Below, piece after piece: positions 27,227-37,674 of a stretch of DNA of 64,000 nucleotides. Each line of letters begins with the position of its first letter. Position 1 is the stretch's first letter. A program made the translations under genes and the position numbers. The stretch covers positions 1-64,000 of the forward strand of contig NZ_FNJA01000009.1 of assembly GCF_900104385.1 (NCBI RefSeq), written 5' to 3'. The notes beneath the pieces are model-generated. The model saw only the letters and a program-made list of their open reading frames with translations. It searched no databases and was not told where the DNA came from. The DNA comes from Rhodoferax sp. OV413 (lineage in GTDB: Bacteria > Pseudomonadota > Gammaproteobacteria > Burkholderiales > Burkholderiaceae_C).

Positions 27227-27753
27227 AGAGGACGGGTCTTGTCGGGGTCAGGCGCCATCCGTTGTGGGGCTAGCAGGACAATGCTGACCAGCGGCCACAG
27301 CGCAGATTCCAGCAGCGGCGCAACCAGCAGCGACCAGCCCGGGAAGGTGCCGCCACCGGCCATGCGCAGCAGCAGCTCGATCAAATGGGCGGCGCCAAAC
27401 AGCGGCAGCACCTGCATGGCCTGCGAGGGCACGGTAAACCACAGCAGGCGCCGGTGCATGGCGATGGCCAGAAAGCTCAACACCGAATAACCCAGCGCAT
27501 GCTGGCCGAGCAGGCTGGTCTGGTGCACGTCCATGCACAGACCGAACACAAAGGCAGTGCCAATGGCCACGCGCTGCGGCTGGTGCACGCTCCAGAACAC
27601 CAGCAGCACCGCCAGCAGGTCCGGCACCCAGGGCGCGCGGCCCCACAGCCCGATGTTCTCGGCCATGTTGACCAGCAGCGCCAGCACCAGGCTGGCGCCA
27701 ATGAACACCGGGTTCGCAGGCAGCAGCAGCTGCTGGCCGGGGCGCATGATCAT
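27223..27753 (-). CDS. mreD: Rod shape-determining protein MreD
   Basis: A 176-residue inner-membrane protein with five to six helices that links MreC to the elongation machinery. Identification rests on position (mreB-mreC-mreD-mrdA) and on family features such as VFGLCMDVHQTSLLGQHALGYSVLSFLA. The ATG at 27753 (MIMRPGQQLL) or the one two codons later may be used. It lies 25 bp after mreC and overlaps mrdA by 4 bp. Confidence 0.93.
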   Translation of the reverse strand: MIMRPGQQLLLPANPVFIGASLVLALLVNMAENIGLWGRAPWVPDLLAVLLVFWSVHQPQRVAIGTAFVFGLCMDVHQTSLLGQHALGYSVLSFLAIAMHRRLLWFTVPSQAMQVLPLFGAAHLIELLLRMAGGGTFPGWSLLVAPLLESALWPLVSIVLLAPQRMAPDPDKTRPL

Positions 27754-27778
27754 ATGGAGCTCCTGCGCTTATGTAGCA

Positions 27779-28696
27779 TCACTTTTTAGCTCCTTTTTTT
27801 GGAGCAACTGGCGGCAAGGCGGCAGGAATTTCGGGCAGCTGTGAGCCCACCGGCTGCAGCACCATCACATGGCGTGCCGCAGCCACCTGGGCGACCGGCG
27901 TGCAATAGATGCGGGCAAAAGCCGAATCGGCGCGGCGCTCGATCTTGGCGATCTTGGCGACCTGCAGGCCGACCGGGTAGACACCGTCGACGCCGCTGGT
28001 GGTCAGCACATCGCCCACCTGCACGTCGGAGTTGCCGGCCATGAAACGCAGCTCCAGCTGACCGCCAAACGACGAAGGGTCGCCATAGGCCACGCTGCGC
28101 GCGCCGGTGCGGGTGTTCAGTACGGGAATCGCCTGGTCGCGGTCGATCAGAAGGGTGACTTCGCTGACCATCGGATAGGCGCGGGTGACCTGGCCGAGCA
28201 CGCCCAGACCGTCTAGCACCGGCGATCCGGCCACCACGCCCTGGGCCGTTCCCCGGTCGATCACTACCTTGCGGGTGTAGGCGTCGGCGGCGTCGTACAG
28301 CACTTCGGCACTTTGCGACGGAGTGGTGATGTGGGCGCGCAGCTCCAGCAGTTGGCGCAGGCGCTGGTTTTCCAGGGTCAGCTGTTCCACTTGGCCGGAG
28401 CGCAGAGACTGGGCCGCCAGCTGGCGCTCGGCGTTATCGGCCTTGGCCTGCAACGCGCCCATGCCCTCGAAATAGGCGCCACCGCCCTGCAGCAGCCGCA
28501 GCGGCTCCAGCACCATCCACTGCACCGGGTACAGCGCGATCGCAAGACCAGCACGCAGCGGCCGCATCAGCGCAAAGCGCGAATCGGCCACCATCAGGAA
28601 CAGAGACAGCGCGCTGAAGAAAACCAGTTTGGTCAGGGCCGAAGGACCCTGTTTGAAGAACGGGGGCGGGGTCCTGTCCAGCGTACCGAGTGGCAT
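27779..28696 (-). CDS. mreC: Rod shape-determining protein MreC
   Basis: A 305-residue bitopic protein: cytoplasmic N-terminus, one membrane helix (KLVFFSALSLFLMVADSRFA, about residues 24-43), a coiled coil (about 85-120, NAERQLAAQSL to RQLLELR) and the periplasmic double beta-barrel with VVIDRGTAQGVVAGSPVLDG and DVLTTSGVDGVYPVGLQVA. It scaffolds PBP2 with MreB outside the membrane. It ends in a short Lys-rich tail (PPVAPKKGAKK). It sits 21 bp after mreB. Confidence 0.95.
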   Translation of the reverse strand: MPLGTLDRTPPPFFKQGPSALTKLVFFSALSLFLMVADSRFALMRPLRAGLAIALYPVQWMVLEPLRLLQGGGAYFEGMGALQAKADNAERQLAAQSLRSGQVEQLTLENQRLRQLLELRAHITTPSQSAEVLYDAADAYTRKVVIDRGTAQGVVAGSPVLDGLGVLGQVTRAYPMVSEVTLLIDRDQAIPVLNTRTGARSVAYGDPSSFGGQLELRFMAGNSDVQVGDVLTTSGVDGVYPVGLQVAKIAKIERRADSAFARIYCTPVAQVAAARHVMVLQPVGSQLPEIPAALPPVAPKKGAKK

Positions 28697-28717
28697 CGCC
28701 GCAAGCTCCTACAACGC

Positions 28718-31741
<3,024 letters not shown>

Positions 31742-31742
31742 T

Positions 31743-33206
31743 ATGAGCAAAGCAACCCCTTCCCTGCTGGTGCAGGGCTATGAAGTCGTCATCGGCTTCG
31801 AAACCCATACCCAGCTGTCAACCCAGAGCAAGATCTTCAGCCGCGCCTCCACGGCCTTCGGCGCCGAGCCGAACACCCAGGCCTGCGCTGTCGACCTGGC
31901 CCTGCCCGGCACCCTGCCGGTGATGAACAAGGGCGCAGTCGAGCGCGCCATCCAGCTCGGCCTGGCGCTGGGTTCGCACATCGCGCCGCGCAGCGTATTT
32001 GCGCGCAAGAACTACTTCTACCCCGATCTGCCCAAGGGCTACCAGATCAGCCAGTTCGAGATCCCGGTGGTGCAAGGCGGCAGCGTCGAGTTCTTCCTGG
32101 GCGACGAGAAGAAGAGCGTGCGCCTGGTGCGCGCGCATCTGGAAGAAGATGCGGGCAAATCGCTGCACGAAGACTTCATCGGCCAGACCGGCATCGACCT
32201 GAACCGCGCGGGCACGCCGCTGCTGGAGATCGTCACCGAGCCCGATATGCGCTCCAGCGCCGAGGCCGTGGCCTACGCCAAAGAGCTGCACAAGATCGTC
32301 ACCTGGATCGGCATCTGCGACGGCAATATGCAGGAAGGTTCGTTCCGCTGCGACGCCAACGTGTCGGTGCGCAAGCCCGGCGGCCCATTGGGCACGCGCC
32401 GCGAAATCAAGAACCTGAACAGCTTCAAGTTCATGCAGCAGGCCATCGACTATGAAGTCCGCTGGCAGATCGAGCAGATCGAAGACGGCCTGGAGATCCA
32501 GCAGGCCACCGTGCTGTTCAACCCCGACACCGGCGAAACCCGCGCCATGCGGACCAAGGAAGACGCGGCCGACTACCGCTACTTCCCCGACCCGGATCTG
32601 CCGCCGCTGGTGGTGGCGCCCGAGTGGGTGGAGCGCGTGCGCTCCGAGATGGCCGAGCTGCCGCGCGTGATGGCGGCGCGCTTTGCCGCGGACTACGGCC
32701 TGTCCGAGTACGACGCCAGCGCGCTGACCCAAAGCAAGGAAATCGCCCGCTATTTCGAGGCCGCCATCGACGCCAGCGCGCCGCCCAAGCTGGCCGCCAA
32801 CTGGATCATGGGCGAGCTGGCCCGGCGCCTCAACACCCAGGACCTGGGCATCGAGCACGCCCCGCTGCCCGCCGAAAAGCTGACCCAGATACTGGCCCGT
32901 ATCGCCGACAACACCATCTCCAACAACGCCGCCAAGCAGGTGTTCGATGCGCTGTGGACCGATACCGAAGCGCAGGTCGATGCAGTGATCGAGGCCAAGG
33001 GCCTGAAGCAGATGAACGACACCGGCGCGCTGGAAGCCATCGTCGACACCGTGATCGCCGCCAACGCCAAGAATGTGGCCGAGTTCAAGGCTGGCAACGA
33101 GAAAGCGCTGAACGCGCTGGTCGGCCAGATCATGAAGGCCAGCGCCGGCAAGGCCAACCCGGGCCAGGTCAACGCACTGCTCAAAGCCAAGCTGGCAGCG
33201 CAATAG
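31743..33206 (+). CDS. gatB: Asp/Glu-tRNA amidotransferase subunit B
   Basis: The 487-residue subunit that activates mischarged Glu- or Asp-tRNA with ATP and transfers ammonia. [20 protein letters not shown] (about residues 12-31), [40 protein letters not shown] and the C-terminal YqeY-like tail domain (to [12 protein letters not shown]) are complete. An ATG lies one base after the gatA stop. A stem with CGGTT-N5-AACCG flanked by CTCC/GGAG follows at 33213-33239 without a clear T-run. Then comes a family 1 repeat before the convergent DUF4124 gene. Confidence 0.97.
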   Translation: MSKATPSLLVQGYEVVIGFETHTQLSTQSKIFSRASTAFGAEPNTQACAVDLALPGTLPVMNKGAVERAIQLGLALGSHIAPRSVFARKNYFYPDLPKGYQISQFEIPVVQGGSVEFFLGDEKKSVRLVRAHLEEDAGKSLHEDFIGQTGIDLNRAGTPLLEIVTEPDMRSSAEAVAYAKELHKIVTWIGICDGNMQEGSFRCDANVSVRKPGGPLGTRREIKNLNSFKFMQQAIDYEVRWQIEQIEDGLEIQQATVLFNPDTGETRAMRTKEDAADYRYFPDPDLPPLVVAPEWVERVRSEMAELPRVMAARFAADYGLSEYDASALTQSKEIARYFEAAIDASAPPKLAANWIMGELARRLNTQDLGIEHAPLPAEKLTQILARIADNTISNNAAKQVFDALWTDTEAQVDAVIEAKGLKQMNDTGALEAIVDTVIAANAKNVAEFKAGNEKALNALVGQIMKASAGKANPGQVNALLKAKLAAQ

Positions 33207-33266
33207 GGTTCACTCCATCGGTTCGCGCAACCGGAGGAGTAGCAAGAATATTTTTAAGCCTTTCAG

Positions 33267-33314
33267 GGCTCTAGCGCTTATAGCGCGTGCGGCAGAAGCT
33301 ACAAAATAAGTAGC
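33267..33314 (+). repeat. Intergenic palindromic repeat, family 1, copy 8
   Basis: GGCTCTAGCGC, a spacer, GTGCGGCAGAAGCTACAAAA and AGTAGC. It lies between convergent gatB and the DUF4124 gene, ending 3 bp from the latter's stop. Confidence 0.8.
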
Positions 33315-33317
33315 GCG

Positions 33318-33953
33318 CTATTTTGCCGTTCCAGCCCATAGCGGCTTGAGCCGGGCCAGCTCTTCGTCGAACCGGTCGTTCACGCGCTTCTTCTCCAACT
33401 GCTGGTTGGCGATGAAGCGCTGCTGGGCAACCAGGTTTTCCTCGAACTCGTTGACCCGGCGGCGCAAGTGGGCCGGGATTTTGGAGGGGTCGCTCTTGTA
33501 GAACTCGAGCTCGCTGTCCAGCGTCTTGCGCTGCTGGGCCAGCTCTTCCATGCGCTTGTTGGCGGTCTGGATCACGGCGTCTACCTGGGTCAGGGCGCTG
33601 GCCCGTTCGGCATCGTGGGCCGCCTGGTCTTTGTAGCGCAGCAGCATGGCGCGGTTGCGGCGGCGCTCGTCGTTGATGCGGGCCCGTTCTTCGGCGGCTT
33701 TCTTGTCGCGGATTTCCTGCTCGTTGGCTTCCTGGGCTGTCAGTATGGGGCCCATGCTGCGCTTGACGGTGCCGCTGGCATTGAGCTCTTTTTGCTCCCG
33801 GTCCAGGCATTCGGGAATCGGCCGGTCCGAGGTGATTTTCTTGCCGCGGCTATCCGTACAGGTAAAGATGCCTTGCGCACTGGCAGCGCCGAGCAGACCG
33901 CCACATACAGCCGCCACCCCCCACCATCTTGCCCAAGCCATCACATGGTTCAT
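33318..33953 (-). CDS. Exported DUF4124-domain coiled-coil protein
   Basis: A 211-residue protein with an N-terminal signal peptide (about residues 1-27, ending LLGAASAQG). A short DUF4124-like domain follows (GIFTCTDSRGKKITSDRPIPECLDRE, with a Cys pair about 17 residues apart). Then comes a long charged helical region likely to form coiled coil (EIRDKKAAEERARINDERRR to VNDRFDEELARLKPL). Probably periplasmic; function unknown. Its ATG overlaps the pyrE stop (33950-33953), so it is translationally coupled to pyrE, an arrangement whose meaning is unclear. Confidence 0.88.
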   Translation of the reverse strand: MNHVMAWARWWGVAAVCGGLLGAASAQGIFTCTDSRGKKITSDRPIPECLDREQKELNASGTVKRSMGPILTAQEANEQEIRDKKAAEERARINDERRRNRAMLLRYKDQAAHDAERASALTQVDAVIQTANKRMEELAQQRKTLDSELEFYKSDPSKIPAHLRRRVNEFEENLVAQQRFIANQQLEKKRVNDRFDEELARLKPLWAGTAK

Positions 33954-34633
33954 GCATTTACGCCATAACGCTGCCGGTAATCCAGCACCCGAAGGTGGTG
34001 GGCGCGCATGGCGTCCGTGCCATTGCTTTCCAAGTATTGCAGCAAATCCGCCAGCTTGGCGATCGCGCAGACCTGCAATCCGAGCTGATCGCGCACATAT
34101 TGCACCGCACTGTGCGGTACATCACGGCCGTCCTCGGTGGCCATCTCCTGCCGGTCCAGCGCAATCGCCACCGCATAGGGCGTGGCACCAGCGGCCTGGA
34201 TCATGGCGATGGATTCGCGCACCGCCGTGCCGGCCGACATCACGTCGTCGACGATCAGCACCCGCCCCTTGAGCGGTGCGCCTACCAGGGTGCCGCCTTC
34301 GCCGTGGTCCTTGGCTTCTTTGCGGTTGTAGGCAAACGGCAGATTGCGGCCTTGCCGCGCCAGCTCGACCGCTACCGTGGCCGCCAGCGGAATGCCCTTG
34401 TAGGCCGGGCCAAAAATCATGTCAAACTCGATGCCGCTGTGCAGCAGAGCCTGTGCATAGAATTCGGCCAGGCGCTGCATGCGGGCGCCGTCGTCAAACA
34501 GCCCGGCATTGAAGAAATAGGGGCTCATGCGGCCGGCTTTGGTTTTGAATTCACCAAACCGCAGCACCCCTGCATCGACTGCAAACTGCACAAAATCCTG
34601 CGCTAAGCTGTCTGGCGCTTTGCTAATCACCAT
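33950..34633 (-). CDS. pyrE: Orotate phosphoribosyltransferase
   Basis: Makes orotidine 5'-monophosphate from orotate and PRPP in pyrimidine synthesis. It has 227 residues. The PRPP-binding motif VLIVDDVMSAGTAVRES (about residues 123-139) and the flexible catalytic loop RKEAKDHGEGG (about 103-113) are intact, as is GPAYKGIPLA. The ATG is at 34631-34633. It is divergent from xth with only 11 bp between start codons, so each promoter must lie inside the other gene. Confidence 0.96.
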   Translation of the reverse strand: MVISKAPDSLAQDFVQFAVDAGVLRFGEFKTKAGRMSPYFFNAGLFDDGARMQRLAEFYAQALLHSGIEFDMIFGPAYKGIPLAATVAVELARQGRNLPFAYNRKEAKDHGEGGTLVGAPLKGRVLIVDDVMSAGTAVRESIAMIQAAGATPYAVAIALDRQEMATEDGRDVPHSAVQYVRDQLGLQVCAIAKLADLLQYLESNGTDAMRAHHLRVLDYRQRYGVNA

Positions 34634-34644
34634 GGGGGAAATCC

Positions 34645-35460
34645 TTGTTCAAATTAACCAGCCTGAATCTCAACGGCATCCGCTCGGCCAGCAGCAAGGG
34701 CGTAGAGGCCTGGATCGCTGCCACCGCGCCGGATTGTATTTGTGTCCAAGAAGTAAAGGCCCAAGCCGCCGATGTGCAGGGCAAGTTCGAGCAACTTGCG
34801 GGACTGCAAGGATACTTTCACTTTGCAGAAAAGAAGGGCTATTCCGGCGTCGGCGTGTACTCGCGGCATACGCCCAGCGAGGTGGTGACGGGCTATGGTT
34901 CGCACGAGTTCGATGCCGAAGGCCGCTATGTCGAACTGCGCTTTGACACACCGAAACGCAAGCTGTCCATCATCAGCTGCTACTTCCCCAGCGGCTCGTC
35001 TGGCGAAGAACGGCAACTGGCCAAATTCCGGTTTCTGGCCGAGATGGGTCCCTACCTGGCCAGCCTGCGCAAAACCCGCGAGTTCATCCTCTGCGGCGAC
35101 GTCAATATCGCCCACCAGCAGATCGACCTGAAAAACTGGCGTAGCAACCAGAAGAACAGCGGCTTCCTGCCCGAAGAGCGCGCCTGGATGAGCTATGTGC
35201 TGGCCCACCCCGAGGCCGCCGAAGCCGCCGGCCTGGGCCTGGTCGATGTCTACCGCCTGCTGCAGCCCACCGCCACCGACACCGCCTACACCTGGTGGAG
35301 CAACCGCGGCCAAGCCTATGCGAACAACGTCGGATGGCGGCTCGACTACCACCTGGCCACACCCGCGCTGGCGGCACTGGCGCGCAGCGAGCACATCTAC
35401 AAAGACGTGAAGTTCTCCGACCACGCGCCGATCACCGTGGACTACGAGTTGACGCTGTAA
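34645..35460 (+). CDS. xth: Exodeoxyribonuclease III / AP endonuclease
   Basis: Mg-dependent exonuclease and AP endonuclease in base-excision repair, 271 residues. Features are SLNLNGIRSA, VQEVKAQ (metal Glu), the CGDVNIAHQQIDLKNW active-site loop, WRLDYHLATPAL and the final catalytic FSDHAPITVDYEL. It starts at TTG 34645, five bases after GGGGGA; no ATG is in a suitable place, and the second codon gives the family N-terminus. Divergent from pyrE with 11 bp between starts. Confidence 0.95.
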   Translation: MFKLTSLNLNGIRSASSKGVEAWIAATAPDCICVQEVKAQAADVQGKFEQLAGLQGYFHFAEKKGYSGVGVYSRHTPSEVVTGYGSHEFDAEGRYVELRFDTPKRKLSIISCYFPSGSSGEERQLAKFRFLAEMGPYLASLRKTREFILCGDVNIAHQQIDLKNWRSNQKNSGFLPEERAWMSYVLAHPEAAEAAGLGLVDVYRLLQPTATDTAYTWWSNRGQAYANNVGWRLDYHLATPALAALARSEHIYKDVKFSDHAPITVDYELTL

Positions 35461-35476
35461 GCCCCCACTCCCCACC

Positions 35477-36505
35477 ATGAGCACAGACCACCCCAGCGGC
35501 TGGATTACCGCCGCCGACGTCGCCCGCAAGGCCGGTGTTTCTCGCTCCGCGGTGTCGCGCACCTTCACCGAGGGGGCCAGCGTATCGCCCGAGACCCGCG
35601 AGAAGGTGCAGCGTGCGGCCGAGGCCCTGGGCTACCAGGTCAACATGCTGGCGCGCAGCATGATCCAGCGCCAGAGCAACCTGGTGGGCGTGGTGGTCAA
35701 GGGTTTTGACGACCCGTTTCTGCAAAGCCTGCTCGGCCCCATCACCCACCACCTGGCTCTGCGCTCGCTGGCCCCGCTGCTGATGGACGCCAGCGAACCA
35801 GCGCAGCTGGCCAAGTCGTTGCGGCATCTGCTGCAGTACCGGATCGCGGGCGTGATCCTGACCTCGGGCACACCGCCCATCCAGCTGGCCCAGGAATACC
35901 TGCGGCTGCGCGTGCCGGTGGCCATGATCAACCGCGCCCCGGATCTGGAAGGCGTGGACGTGGTCAACAGCGACCACTTCGAAGGCGGTGCACTGGCGGC
36001 CCGTACCCTGCTGGCCAGTGGTGCGCGCAAGCTGGTGTTTTTAAGCTCCTCCCGCACCACCTACAGCGCCCGCGTGCGGGGCGAAGGCTTCGTCCAGGCC
36101 CTGGCCGCCGCGGTGCAACGCGGCGAGGCCAGCCTGCGCCACTTTGACGCCAGCGGGGCCACCTATGCGGGCGGATTTGAAGCCGCGCAAACCCTGCTGG
36201 CCGACGCACAGAACCGGCCGGACGGCGTGTTCTGCGCCAACGACGTGCTCGCCTGCGGCTTGGTCGACGGTGCGCGCCGCCAGTACGGCTTGCAGGTGCC
36301 GGCGGATTTTCAGGTGATCGGATTTGACGACATTCCCATGGCCGGCCTGTCCGCCTATGGGCTCACCACCCTGCGCCAGAACGTCGATGCGCTGGCCGAG
36401 AGCGCGGTCGCCTGCCTGGCCGAGCGCATGGCCGAACCCGACATGCCCAGCCGCACACTGCAGCTGCCAGTCGCGCTGGTCACGCGCGCCACCTCCCGCA
36501 AATAA
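35477..36505 (+). CDS. LacI-family transcriptional regulator
   Basis: A 342-residue regulator. The N-terminal HTH and hinge read ITAADVARKAGVSRSAVSRTF to ALGYQVNMLARSMIQ (about residues 10-65). The periplasmic-binding-protein-like effector domain follows (NLVGVVVKGFDDPFLQSLLG to FQVIGFDDIPMAGLSAYGLTTLRQ). It begins 16 bp after xth but its function evidently belongs with the downstream transport operon: perfect LacI-type dyads lie at 36557-36584, between it and the binding-protein gene. The effector is predicted to be a sugar or sugar phosphate. Confidence 0.93.
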   Translation: MSTDHPSGWITAADVARKAGVSRSAVSRTFTEGASVSPETREKVQRAAEALGYQVNMLARSMIQRQSNLVGVVVKGFDDPFLQSLLGPITHHLALRSLAPLLMDASEPAQLAKSLRHLLQYRIAGVILTSGTPPIQLAQEYLRLRVPVAMINRAPDLEGVDVVNSDHFEGGALAARTLLASGARKLVFLSSSRTTYSARVRGEGFVQALAAAVQRGEASLRHFDASGATYAGGFEAAQTLLADAQNRPDGVFCANDVLACGLVDGARRQYGLQVPADFQVIGFDDIPMAGLSAYGLTTLRQNVDALAESAVACLAERMAEPDMPSRTLQLPVALVTRATSRK

Positions 36506-36556
36506 GTAGCGGCTCAGGGAAGACCCTAGAGCGCAAACAAGCACGTTTGGCCTACA

Positions 36557-36584
36557 TTGCACACGTGTGCAACGCGTTTGCACA
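36557..36584. promoter_or_regulatory. LacI-type operator cluster
   Basis: TTGCACACGTGTGCAA (36557-36572) is a perfect 16-bp palindrome with the central CG typical of LacI-family operators. Its right arm TGTGCAA plus TTGCACA at 36578-36584 makes a second inverted repeat with a 5-bp spacer, so three half-sites occur in 28 bp. It lies 29 bp upstream of the binding-protein ATG, where bound repressor would block transcription. Confidence 0.8.
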
Positions 36585-36612
36585 AGTCCAAGAACACACC
36601 CTGGAGACAAAC

Positions 36613-37638
36613 ATGAAGCGCAAACTCAGCCCAAAACTTATCCTGTCCTCGCTGCTCCTGCTACCGCTGGCCGGCCAGGCCGCCGACCGCCTCAACGTGC
36701 TGTGCGCCGCCGACAACGACTGGTGCGAGGTGATGCGCAATGCGTTTGAAAAAGAAACCCAGGTCGAAGTCTCCATGGTGCGAAAGAGCGCAGGGGAAAT
36801 CTTTGCCCAGATCCGCGCGGAAGCCAGCAACCCCAAGACCGACATCTGGTGGGCCGGTACCGGCGATCCGCATCTGCAGGCCGCCGCCGACGGCTTTACC
36901 GAGGTCTACAAATCGCCGCAGCTCGACAAGCTGCATCCCTGGGCGCAAAAGCAGGCCGAAATTTCCGGCTTCCGCACCGTCGGCATCTACGCGGGCCTGC
37001 TGGGTATTGGCTACAACCCCGAAGTGTTGAAGCAAAAGAAGATCGCACCGCCCCAGTGCTGGAAGGACCTGCTGAACCCGGCCCTGAAGGGCGAGGTGCA
37101 GATCGCCAACCCCAATTCCTCGGGCACGGCCTACGCCACCATCGCCACCCTGGTGCAGTTGCAGGGCGAGAACGAAGCCTTTGCCTTCATGAAGAAGATG
37201 AACGACAACGTCAGCCAGTACACCAAGAGCGGCTCGGCCCCGGCCAAGGCGCTGGCGCGCGGTGAGACCGCCATCGGCATCACCTTCCAGCACGACTTGC
37301 TGAAAGAAACCGTGGCCGGCTTCCCGGTCGAAGTGGTGTCGCCCTGCGAAGGCACGGGCTACGAGATCGGCTCCATGAGTCTGATCAAGGGCGCGAAGAA
37401 CATGGCGGTGGCCAAGCGCTTCTACGAATTTGCGCTGCGCGCCGATGTTCAGTCCCTGGGCGCCAAGGCCAGCGCCTTCCAGGTGCCGTCGAACAAGACC
37501 GCCACCATCCCGGCCAAGGCGCCCCGGCTGGAAAGCGTGAAAACCATCAACTACGACTTTGCCAAGTACGGCAGTGACGAGGTGCGCAAGCGCCTGCTGA
37601 AACGCTGGGACGACGATATCTTCTCGCTGCCCCGCTAA
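36613..37638 (+). CDS. ABC transporter substrate-binding protein (AfuA/FbpA-like)
   Basis: A 341-residue periplasmic protein with signal peptide (MKRKLSPKLILSSLLLLPLA, cleaved near GQAAD). The body is of the class-D ferric/2-aminoethylphosphonate/hexose-phosphate cluster: LNVLCAADNDWCEVMRNAFE, KTDIWWAGTGDPHLQAAADG, GYNPEVLKQKKI and NPNSSGTAYATIATL. No Tyr pair typical of Fe3+-binding FbpA is evident at the C-terminal side, while AfuA-type relatives bind phosphorylated sugars. ATG 36613 is preceded by GGAGA; the frame is open 22 codons upstream across the operator, which is unlikely to be coding. Confidence 0.9.
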   Translation: MKRKLSPKLILSSLLLLPLAGQAADRLNVLCAADNDWCEVMRNAFEKETQVEVSMVRKSAGEIFAQIRAEASNPKTDIWWAGTGDPHLQAAADGFTEVYKSPQLDKLHPWAQKQAEISGFRTVGIYAGLLGIGYNPEVLKQKKIAPPQCWKDLLNPALKGEVQIANPNSSGTAYATIATLVQLQGENEAFAFMKKMNDNVSQYTKSGSAPAKALARGETAIGITFQHDLLKETVAGFPVEVVSPCEGTGYEIGSMSLIKGAKNMAVAKRFYEFALRADVQSLGAKASAFQVPSNKTATIPAKAPRLESVKTINYDFAKYGSDEVRKRLLKRWDDDIFSLPR

Positions 37639-37674
37639 GCCGCCGAAACACCACCCAACAGAGAGATATGGCTT

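Noticed and set aside
27757-27790. Possible extra family 1 repeat between mreC and mreD
   Set aside because: Only CTCCTGCGCTTAT matches; the right half is missing and the bases are mostly coding or ribosome-binding sequence.
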